From NCBI GenBank assembly GCA_027422505.1, contig JAPQWV010001621.1:1-64000 (forward strand): a stretch of 64,000 bases of DNA. The letters are read 5' to 3'. The translations under genes were made by a program, and so were the position numbers. The notes beneath the pieces are model-generated. The model ran no database searches. It saw only the letters and a list, made by a program, of their open reading frames with translations, and was not told the DNA's origin. The DNA comes from Craterostigma plantagineum. Taxonomy: Eukaryota > Streptophyta > Magnoliopsida > Lamiales > Linderniaceae. Shown here in pieces: positions 55,230-64,000 of this stretch. The first letter of the stretch is position 1. Each line of letters opens with the position of its first letter.

Positions 55230-56071
55230 TGTTGGGTTTTAAGCCCAATGGGCCTTGGGTCCAAGTGTGGGTAATTGGCCCACTAAGAGAAGAGCTGAAA
55301 AGATTTTATTAAATCGAGAAGACGTCGGTCGTCGAAATGAGAAATCGTTGAAAGATTACGAATCTACGTTTCGAGACGAATCTAACGAATATTAATTTGC
55401 TCAAAACCGATATCGGGTCAATGAGAAATTAATTAGTAAAGCCAGCCCAATTAAAAAAATGAAAAAAAATAAAAAAAAATGATGACGTGGCGGCTGATGA
55501 CGTGTCACTGACACGAGGACTGACGTGGCGCTGATCTGGCGCTGATTGGGTGTGGTGATGTGGCTGATTGAAGGGGTATTGGGTATCAGTCCAAGAGTTG
55601 TGACTATTCCCAGATTGACCCCTGGCCAAAAGTTACACCTATTTACGAATTCGGCCCAGTCAAAGGAGGTCAAACTGAAAAGTTATGACTTTTCGTGAAT
55701 TGACCCCTACAGCTTTTCTGACAGTATAAACAGGTCCCCTGGCAGAATAGAAATTTATTCAATTCACTCTCAGCACTTTAGAGAAAGTTGACAGCACATC
55801 CCTTAGGCATAATAAGGCATAAAAAACGTAAGAAAGGCTCGAGTCTTTAGTAGATTCGCCCGATAATTTCGTAACGGTGTGCGACGTTTCGAAATTCTTG
55901 AAGTCGTTGTATCTTCGGGACGTATTGCGACAACCCGAGGCACTGAAATACGGGGCAATAACGTCTTACGGAAAGCGTACGACGTACGTGCCTCGACTTC
56001 GACGTATAAAGCCGAAACTCTGTCCGAGTTTTACGAGCGCCACCGACCAGACGCCAACACCGGAACCAACA
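55230..56071 (+). repeat. Copia 5' LTR
   Basis: 842 bp, TGTTGGGTTTTAAGCCC.. to ..ACCGGAACCAACA. A TATA-like TATAAACAGG near 55726 could set the transcript start. Confidence 0.93.
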
Positions 56072-56098
56072 ATCGTAAGACGTTATTCTGTCTGATCG

Positions 56099-59000
56099 AT
56101 GGCAACAATAGCGACTATCCCCACCGCCGTATCGCTGACGGGAAGCAACCACGCCGAAAGGCCGGCAAAATTCAACGGAGCTGATTTCAAACGATGGCAG
56201 CAAAAGATGCTATTTTACCTGACGACTCTGAACCTGGTGCGCTTTCTGAAAGAGCTCCCCCCCCAGGTGAACGCCGACGGCGCCGCAGACGACGACGCAG
56301 CCGAAGTGGACAGACAACAACAGGCGGCGTTGGACACGTGGAATCATAATGATTTCATGTGTCGTAACTATATTTTGAACGCCTTGGACGACTCCCTATA
56401 CAACGTCTACGCAGTCGCTAAAACTGCTAAAGAGTTGTGGGACTCGTTGGACAAAAAGTACAAAGCCGATGACGCCGGACTGAAGAAATTCATTGTCGGC
56501 AGGTTTTTGGACTATAAGATGACCGACTCCAAACCAGTGTTGGACCAGGTCCGTAATCTGCAACTGATAATCCACGATATACACGCGGAGAATATGCAGA
56601 TCAGCGAATCCTTCCAGGTAGCTGCTATAATAGAGAAGCTGCCGCCCCTGTGGAAGGACTTCAAGAACTACCTCAAGCACAAGCGTAAGGAAATGGGGCT
56701 TGAGGACCTGATCGTGAGGCTTCGAATCGAAGAAGATAATCGAAGGATCGAGGCCAAGAACAAAAGGGGCAGCGTGGAGGTACGTGCGAACCTGGCCGAA
56801 TCAAGCACCGGCAAAAAGCGCAAGAGGCCTAATACGACGCAGCAGAAGCCGAACAAAATAAGGGGCAACTGCTACAACTGCGACAAACCTGGGCATATGG
56901 TCAAGGATTGTCGGCTGTAGAAAAAGAGCAAGAATAATCAAGCTCACTTGACCGAGGCAAAGCCGGGGACAGATCTAACGGAGATGGACCTAGCCGCCGT
57001 CGTATACGAGGCCAACGTGGTAGACAATCCTAGGTCGTGGTATATCGACTCTGGAGCGACTCGCCACATCTGCTCTGATAAGGAGATGTTTTCAACCTAC
57101 ATCCCTATCTCAGGCAGGAAGCTGTTTATGGGCAACGCAGCCACCTCTGACATCGTCGGATTAGGGAGGGTAGTGCTGAAGATGACCTCGGGCAAGGAAC
57201 TCACTCTTGTGGACGTACTGCATGTGCCAGACATCCGCAAGAACTTGGTGTCCGGCTCCCTGTTGAGCAAAACCGGATTTAGGCAGGTGTTTGAGAGTGA
57301 TAAGTATGTACTGACCAAAAACGGTCATTTCATAGGTAAGGGCTACCTCGAGAAGGGGCTCTTTAAGATGAATGTAATGCCTGTAATACGCGAGATTGAA
57401 CTCGCTAATAATAATAAAGAAAGTTCATCTTATTTGGTTGAGTGTTCCAATTTATGGCATCATAGATTAGGACACATGGGTTTAAATAAAATAAAAAAGT
57501 TAATAAGTTTAAACCTGCTTCCGCAAATGGAAGTCGACTCACAAGAAAAATGTGAAGTCTGTGTCGAGGCAAAAATGGCCAAGACACCGTTCTTCTCTGT
57601 TGAGAGAAGTAGTGCGCCTCTAGAACTAATCCATACAGATATATGTGATCTGAAGTTCGTGCAGACTAGAGGTGGAAAAAAGTACTTTATTACTTTTATC
57701 GATGATTGCACAAGATTTTGCTACGTATATTTGTTAACTGGCAAGGACGAGGCTCTTGATGCCTTCAAAAGATATAAGAGTGAAGTTGAGAATCAACTAA
57801 ACTCACGAATAAAAATAATTCGAAGTGATAGAGGAGGAGAATACGTGGCGCGGTTCGAAGAATTTTGCGGAGAGCACGACATTATTCATCAAACAACCGC
57901 GCCTTATTCACCTCAGTCAAACGGCGTTGCTGAACGCAAAAATAGGTCTCTTAAGGAGATGATGAATGCTATGTTGATCAGTTCTGCGCAACCTCAGAAC
58001 TTGTGGGGGGAAGCAATCCTCTCGGCAAATCGCATTCTGAATATGGTGCCACACAAAAAGAAAGAAAAAACTCCATACGAGCTATGGAAAGGTAGGGCTC
58101 CGTCCTACAATTACCTGAAAGTGTGGGGGTGCCTAGCAAAGGTCGAAGTACCTAAACCTAAACAGGTTAAGATAGGACCCAAGACTGTTGATTGCATTTT
58201 CATCGGATATGCTAATAACAGTAGTGCATATAGATTTCTAGTGCACAAATCAGAAAACCCTGAAATGAATACAAGGATGATATTTGAATCAAGGAATACA
58301 GTATTCTTCGAGAATATTTTCCCAAATAACGAAGAAAGAAATAAGCTATAAGAAGCGAACTTACGATGCCGTGGAGAGTTCACCTCAAGAAAACGAGGAA
58401 CCACGGCAAAGCAAACGTAAAAGAACGGCCAAATCGTTTGGGCATGACTTCCTAACATATATGTTAGATGATGAACCACGGACTTTGCAAGAGGCATTGT
58501 CTAGTCCAGAAGCTCCGTTCTGAAAAGAAGCTGTTAACAGTGAGGTTGAGTCCATTATGCAAAACCATACGTGGGAGCTGGTAGATCTCCCAAAAGGGTG
58601 CAAGCCTTTAGGATGCAAATGGGTCCTTATAAAGAAAGCTTAAGACCAATGGATCAATCGAAAAATATAAAGCTCGGTTAGTAGCTAAAGGGTTTAACCA
58701 AAAGGAGGGGTATGATTTCTTCGATACCTACTCACCCGTGACAAGGATTACATCCATACGGGTCTTGATCGCTATAGCAGCGCTGTATAACCTCGAGATA
58801 CACCAGATGGACGTCAAAACGGCCTTCCTAAATGGAGAACTCGATGAAGAAATATATATGAGACAACCCGAAGGGTTTATTGTACCCGGGCAGGAAAATA
58901 AGTGTGCAGACTCGTGAAGTCACTTTACGGGCTTAAGCAAGCCCCGAAACAGTGGCACGAGAAGTTCTACATGACGATGTTGTCGAAGGATTTAATATTA

Positions 59001-59959
59001 ATGAGTGTGATAAATGTGTTTATATAAAAGGCACACCTGATGAGTTTGTGATTGTCTGTCTTTACGTAGACGACATGTTAATCATGGGAAGCAGTCACAG
59101 AATAATCGTGAATACGAAGAATATGCTGAAAATTTATTTCAGTATGAAGGATATGGGTTTGGCTGACGTCATTTTGGGAATAAATGTCTCTAAGACGTCC
59201 GAAGGAATTGTGATTACACAATCTCACTATGTTGAGAGCGTGTTAAAAAGATTTAACGCCTTCGATGATCCTCCGGCTAAGACACCTGTGGACACTAATG
59301 TACACTTAGCCAAAAATAGAGGAGAGCCCGTATCGCAACTCGAATACGCTCGGGTGATTGGCAGTCTGATGTATTTGTCTAACTGCACTCGACCTGACAT
59401 AGCATACTCAATTAGTAAACTAAGTAGGTTTACAAGTAACCCGGGTAGTAGCCATTGGGTAGCACTAAGAAGAGTGCTAAGATATTTGAAGCACACTATT
59501 AATCACGGCATACTATACTCGAGATATCCCGCGGTACTAGAAGGGTATTGCGATGCAAATTGGATATCTGATAGTAAAGACTCCAAATCCACGAGTGGTT
59601 ATATATTTACCATCGGTGGAGGAGCAATTTCTTGGAAGTCCTCCAAACAAACGTGCATAGCTCGATCCACGATGGAGTCGGAGTTCATCGCACTAGATAA
59701 AGCCGGCGAAGAAGCAGAATGGCTTCGAAATTTTCTGGAGGATATTCCGTGCTGGAATAAACATGTGCCACCAATTATGATACACTGCGATAGCATGGCG
59801 GCTATCGGCAGGGCACAGAACTGTATGTATAACGGTAAGTCTCGGCACATTCATCGGAGACATAACACCGTAAGACAGCTTATCTCTAGCGGAATAATTT
59901 CCACCGACTATGTAAAGTCAAAGGAGTATTGCGGATCCGGTCACAAAAGGCATAGCTAG
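56099..59959 (+). pseudogene. Copia gag-pol, multiple breaks
   Basis: Gag starts at the ATG at 56099 (UBN2-type gag; CYNCDKPGHMVKDC knuckle near 56869-56910) and hits an in-frame TAG at 56918-56920. The same frame then continues to 58351: protease DSGATRHIC (about 57049), GAG-pre-integrase [13 protein letters not shown] with CEVCVEAK, and integrase with D, D and E residues ([12 protein letters not shown].., [15 protein letters not shown]). A +1 shift leads to 58284-58523, followed by a stop. RT is broken by further shifts and stops (AFLNGELDEEIYM region near 58825, LYGLKQAP near 58928). 58952-59959 holds the RT end ([10 protein letters not shown]) and RNase H ([21 protein letters not shown]). 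Inactive as it stands. Confidence 0.9.
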
Positions 59960-60580
59960 AGATCAGTTAGAAAACGCAGTAAGGGGAATGGGACTAAAAA
60001 TCCACACATGAAAGAACAAAAACAGTGGTAACTCAACCTCGATGAGTGGAGATCCCACGAACTTGGTTCAATGAGACAACTAAGCTGTGATTAGTTCAGT
60101 AGTATACTTGGAAACTAATAAGTCCATTCTCGACAGCTGTCCAAGCAATTTCCCGATGACGTGTGGTTAGGGTAAGCACATATGCTTTTAATGATGACTA
60201 TACCAAATTGGTGGAGTATTTCGGGCTACTCCAGGATTAAACCTAATAGTCGGTCACCTATATAAGTGTGAAGTGGGGCCGCTTCAATGGAAAACACTTA
60301 TGAATTGGAGATATGGTCCACGGCCGAAACGGACACAACGTGAGAATCGAAAAGAGATCAGATTCATCACTGTGTTGTATACTGTTGTCTTGGTTTACAC
60401 AAAAAGCCGCCGGTTCAAGACATCACGTTCACTGAGCAGCGAGTAAGTCCGATAGTATTTCACTAGGGAAGGTTCAAAGCCACAAGCTACCTATCCTGAT
60501 GCAGTGATGGATCGTCGGGACTTTCTTGCAAGAGTCAAGCATGCATTGCATTTACATTAATTTCCATTCATGTGGGGGAT
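59960..60580. other. Copia 3' non-coding region
   Basis: After the RNase H stop, typical non-coding sequence up to the polypurine tract; nothing else recognised. Confidence 0.6.
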
Positions 60581-61424
60581 TGTTGGGTTTTAAGCCCAAT
60601 GGGCCTTGGGCCCAAGTGTGGGTAATTGGCCCACTAAGAGAAGAGCTGAAAAGATTTTATTAAATCGAGAAGACGTCGGTCATCGAAATGAGAAATCGTT
60701 GAAAGATTACGAATCTACGTTTTGAGACGAATCTAACGAATATTAATTTGCTCAAAACCGATATCGGGTGAATGAGTAATTAGTAAAGCCAGCCCAATTA
60801 AAAAAAAATGAAAAAAAAATAAAAATAAAAATGATGACGTGGCGGCTGATGACGTGTCACTGACACGCGGACTGACGTGGCGCTGATCTGGCGCTGACTG
60901 GGTGTGGTGATGTGGCTGATTAAAGGGGTATTGGGTATCAGTCTAAGAGTTGTGACTATTCCCAGATTGACCCCTGGCCAAAAGTTACACCTATTTACGA
61001 ATTCGGCCCAGTCAAAGGAGGTCAAACTGAAAAGTTATGACTTTTCGCGAATTGACCCCTACAGCTTTTCGGACAGTATAAATAGGTCCCCTGTCATAAT
61101 AGAAATTTATTCAATTCACTCCTAGCACTTTAGAGAAAGTTGGCAGCACATCCTTTAGGCATAATAAGGCATAAAAAAACGCAAGAAAGGCTCGAGTCTT
61201 TAGTAGATTCGCCCGATAATTTCGTAACGGTGTGCGACGTTTCGAAATTCTTGAAGTCGTTGTATCTTCGAGACGTATTGCGACAACCCGAGGCACTGAA
61301 ATACGGGGCAATAACGTCTTACGGAAAGCGTACGACGTACGTGCCTCGACTTCGACGTATAAAGCCGAAACTCTGTCCGAGTTTTACGAGCGCCACCGAC
61401 CAGACGCCAACACCGGAACCAACA
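60581..61424 (+). repeat. Copia 3' LTR
   Basis: 844 bp, colinear with the 5' LTR with few differences (TATAAATAGG here in place of TATAAACAGG). Confidence 0.93.
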
Positions 61425-62286
61425 GTTTTTATCTTCCCTCTCTCTCACTTTCATTATCGCCTCCACACATCTCGAATTTGAGGAATTACAGGGTTTTAAA
61501 GACCTGGGATTTCAGTTCGAAAGGATTGATAATCGTAGCCTTAGCTTTCAAGAAAGGAGAAGAACAGAAGAAAAAAGCCCTCGGCGTTCGAACCCCATAG
61601 GCGAGGCGGCGTGGGGCGGACGCAGCTCGACCCCGCCGGTGCCTAGACGGAGTGGGAGGAGATCGACGAGCAGCAGCAACGACGTGATGAAGGAGCATAT
61701 TAACTTCTGGGTTAGATCTGTGGCGTCTAATGTGAGTCAAGAATGTTAACACGTTTAATAAATATATATAGCCTGCCATTTTCTTTTGCTGCTTGGCGAA
61801 ATTCACAACTTCTCCTAGGCGCGGCAGATCTGGCGTCTAAGGGAAGCTAGCGGTGGTAGCGGGAGCGGTTTTGGGCGGTGGATCTGGCGAGGGAAGCTGC
61901 GACGGTGGCGAGACTGATGGGGGCTTCTCGGCGGTGGATCTGGCGAGTGACGGTGGTTGCTGCGGAGAGAGGGCTGATGAGCGGTTCGGCGGCGGGTCTA
62001 GCGAGGAAGGTATAGCGGCGCGTGGTAGGTGCAGGATTCCGGCGAGATTTGGCTCGGCGGCCAGTAGGCTGCCGTGCTGAATATTTTTTTTTTATTTTTT
62101 CCCCACAACTTAGCGACGGAGTTTCTGTCGCAAATAACCGTCGCAAACTTTGCGACGGAATTTTGCGACGAAACTTGTTTTGTGACGCGCGATTAGCGAC
62201 GGTCACCGTCCGTCGCTAATCTCCTCTTTGCGACGGATTTCCTACGGTATCTGTCGTCGCTACTGCATCTGTTTTTTGTAGTGTAA

Positions 62287-62859
62287 ATTAAAGGTATAAT
62301 GGAGATATTACTTTATTTTTTAACATACGTGTAATATCCTTAAACGATTTGTATTAAGGAACATGTGGAGTATATAAGAAATCAAAGTATGTGTTAGACC
62401 AGAACTCAAATCTCAAAATGCAGTAATTTATCTCCAACCGTCAAACCAATTCTCAAACTCAAAAGACCATTTCTGTAATATTCTCTTGTACCAATTTTTT
62501 AATATTATCATATAATTTATAACATTACAAGTTAGACCATGACACTTTAAAATTGAGAAAATATAATTTCTGAATATAATTTTCTCATCACAAATGTTAT
62601 TAAAATGATTTAACTAAATTAGAAGAAATAAGTTTCGATTTAAAAAAAAAAAGAAAATGTAAAGGCAATAGAAAAAAGAAAAAGAAACAAAAATAACAAG
62701 AACTTCTCTCTCCCTCCACGTCATCGTCTTCTTCGTCAAGCTCAAGACCGAGCTTTTTTTCAACCCAATCGATCCCCCATTTTCCTCCAAACCCATTCAT
62801 TCCAAGCAATATTTTCTTTAGTTAATTATGTTGGATATAGAAGTGCTCTGATACCACTT
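62287..62859. other. Spacer with MITE fragment and partial retroelement leader
   Basis: 62425-62470 shares CTCCAACC(A/G)TCAAACCAATT with the Tourist-like MITE at 27056. 62845-62856 is an initiator tRNA-Met primer-binding site on the minus strand (TGGTATCAGAGC), so the sequence just left of it is the start of an internal region of an LTR element. The minus-strand frame 62600-62809 is mostly low-complexity. Confidence 0.55.
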
Positions 62860-63211
62860 TGTTGGAAATTGGGGTTTATATCGGAAGGGAGGAACTTGAT
62901 ATCGAAGGATAGTGTTTAGAGGAAGAGGCTTTATATTACAATACTTGATTTGATACTTGCTTTATTGCTTGATACAAATGTTAAGCCTTCACCCCTATTT
63001 ATACTAGTTCCACCTCCTCAACGTGTGGCTAAGATTTAGCCAACACATCATGATCTAGAACTCTCTCAAAATCTCTAAGATTCTACATAATTCTATAGAC
63101 TTATCTAGATTAATCCTAGGTATTCTAGATATTGGGCTAATATTCCTCATAAGCCCAAATGCTATCTCTTAACTTAATTACCTTAGGCCCAAATCAAGTT
63201 TATTTTCAACA
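62860..63211 (-). repeat. Copia-type LTR (352 bp) with internal signals on both sides
   Basis: Minus-strand LTR, TGTTGAAAAT..TTTCCAACA, with a TATA box (TATAAATAGGGG, near 62992-63003). On its right is a polypurine tract (AAGGGGGGG, complement of 63212-63220), so it is the 3' LTR of the element to the right. On its left is a tRNA-Met primer-binding site, so it is also the 5' LTR of a second, truncated copy. This is the arrangement of tandem LTR elements sharing one LTR. Confidence 0.8.
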
Positions 63212-63248
63212 CCCCCCCTTAAACTTGATTTGGTATTCCGAGCGAACT

Positions 63249-64000
63249 TCATAGTAGAATAGGGTATTCTTCAGTGGCTTGGTAGAAAATATCAGATACT
63301 TGATCTTTGGACTTTACGTACTCCAGCTTCACTTCCTTCCTTGTAATGCGCTGTCTTCGATCATGGCAGATTGCATTCTTAGCTAATTTTACTGCCGACC
63401 TGTCATCCCTGAGAATCTTGTTTGGCTCCTTCTGTTGTATTCTCATATTTCTCTTGTGGGGGTTCTTGTTGATTCCTGAGTTCCAAGCTCTTGATATTTC
63501 CTTCAACCCATGTATTGCGTTCTTCATCTCATTCAATGCTTTATAATCTTGTAGTTGCTTCATGTACGTATCTTCCTCAGGAACTCCATCTAGGAAGGCA
63601 GACTTGATGTCAATTTGGTGTATGTTCCAATTATTCTCGTGATAGCCGATGTCTGCTTCTTTACTGTAGCCTTCAGATACCAAGCTTGTCGTATTTCCTT
63701 CAACTTCTCCTTTATGCTCCTCTTGAATTGCAGTTAACACTCGCATGTCAATTTTCTCTATACCGTTAGTTTTCTCATCCATGATATCTATCCCGTTCAT
63801 ATCATCTTGAAATCTCATCGGCCCACTATCTGCAAAGAGACAAATGAGAGTTTGATTGTTTTGATTTTCATTTACCTTGGATATTTCTTGTTGGCTCTTG
63901 AAGTGTGAGGCTCCCTCAATTGAGTTTTTGTTTTCTTCAGATCTCGCAGGGGGTAACACCAGTTGAGTATTGAGCCCTTCTCGTGTCTGCTCTATCGCTG
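63249..64000 (-). CDS. Shortened Copia pol-derived ORF, runs off the window
   Basis: One open frame of at least 250 codons from the right edge to 63249, with no start seen. It keeps an RT fragment (WNIHQIDIKSAFLDGVPEEDTYMKQ, then NAIHGLKEISRAWN) fused directly to the tail of RNase H (LRDDRSAVKLAKNAICHDRRQRITRKEVKLEYVKSKDQVSDIF). The catalytic YVDD part of RT and most of RNase H are deleted. It cannot encode an active polymerase but remains open, which is unusual for a random remnant. Confidence 0.7.
   Translation of the reverse strand, partial: AIEQTREGLNTQLVLPPARSEENKNSIEGASHFKSQQEISKVNENQNNQTLICLFADSGPMRFQDDMNGIDIMDEKTNGIEKIDMRVLTAIQEEHKGEVEGNTTSLVSEGYSKEADIGYHENNWNIHQIDIKSAFLDGVPEEDTYMKQLQDYKALNEMKNAIHGLKEISRAWNSGINKNPHKRNMRIQQKEPNKILRDDRSAVKLAKNAICHDRRQRITRKEVKLEYVKSKDQVSDIFYQATEEYPILL

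Larger units (their letters stand above)
55230..61424 (+). mobile_element. Ty1/copia LTR retrotransposon, decayed
   Basis: LTRs 55230-56071 (842 bp) and 60581-61424 (844 bp), ends TGTTGG..CCAACA, TSD GTTTT (55225-55229 and 61425-61429). A polypurine tract (TGTGGGGGAT, 60571-60580) directly precedes the 3' LTR. No initiator tRNA-Met primer site is visible after the 5' LTR; the sequence there is ATCGTAAGACGTTATTC. The LTRs are nearly identical although the pol reading frame is broken several times. Confidence 0.95.
54906..62283. mobile_element. CACTA (En/Spm) element, non-autonomous, hosting a Copia retrotransposon
   Basis: Ends CACTACAAAAAA and TTTTTTGTAGTG with TSD TAA (54903-54905 and 62284-62286). 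Both subterminal regions (54935-55150 and 62110-62270) are dense in GCGACGG and its complement, typical TNPA-type binding-site clusters. Without the Copia insertion it is about 1.18 kb. The part at 61430-62090 contains GC-rich, gene-like sequence that could be a captured fragment, but no protein family is recognisable. Confidence 0.93.

Noticed and set aside
55847..56203. 118-residue minus-strand ORF repeated near 61200-61466
   Set aside because: Antisense frame of the Copia LTR, duplicated only because the LTR is.
62600..62809. Minus-strand ORF beginning MLGMNGFGGKWGIDWVEKK
   Set aside because: Second half is a low-complexity run and the start lies in a retroelement leader; too little to call a gene.

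Overview
This is nuclear DNA of a flowering plant, most likely a eudicot. Three things point there: plant-specific transcription factors (a group S1 bZIP and a SHI-related zinc-finger protein), a plastid-targeted LON-domain protein, and plant-type transposons of nearly every class. Host genes are few. Most of the window is transposable elements, many nested and many with target-site duplications (TSDs) that can be read directly, so the order of insertion can be reconstructed in several places.

Layout. 1-6.55 kb: four tandem units of about 1.63 kb, each carrying seven small minus-strand exons of a WD40 gene recognisable as DCAF13/SOF1. The array looks non-coding as a whole because the exons of one unit do not add up to a multiple of three. 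7.1-19.5 kb: a repeat family present twice in opposite orientation (7.17-7.96 and 17.09-17.87 kb), a 420-bp hAT-type MITE, a decayed Mutator-like transposase with ~308-bp tandem repeats beside it, a fold-back element, an 813-bp hAT element and two tRNA-type SINEs. 19.5-26.45 kb: a hAT element split by a nearly intact 6-kb L1-type LINE (minus strand, ORF1 and ORF2 overlapping as ATGA). 27.05-27.57 kb: a Tourist-like MITE.

27.65-44.93 kb: a RING-CH ubiquitin-ligase gene is cut in its third exon by a second, 5'-truncated LINE. That LINE contains a 10.75-kb gag-pro-only LTR retrotransposon (TSD GTAAT) and a 3.1-kb non-autonomous LTR retrotransposon (TSD ACTTG). The larger LTR element itself has a 471-bp hAT MITE in the start of gag (TSD ACCCGAAG). 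Its LTRs carry an array of seven copies of a 14-bp palindrome, TTCACGGCCGTGAA or close variants, just upstream of the LTR TATA box, with more copies inside the element; this is the most unusual structure in the window.

45.0-53.1 kb is the gene-bearing part: a group S1 bZIP gene (+) whose 5' leader abuts the truncated LINE, a plastid LON-domain gene (+) with a one-base deletion in exon 1, and a two-exon SHI/STY/LRP1-type gene (-). Between the first two lie nested terminal-inverted-repeat elements. 54.9-62.28 kb: a CACTA element (TSD TAA) that contains a decayed 6.2-kb Copia retrotransposon (TSD GTTTT). 62.86-64 kb: a 352-bp Copia LTR with internal-region signals on both sides, followed by a shortened pol ORF that runs off the window.

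All calls are from reading the sequence. No database search or alignment program was run, and exon limits are from splice-site inspection only.
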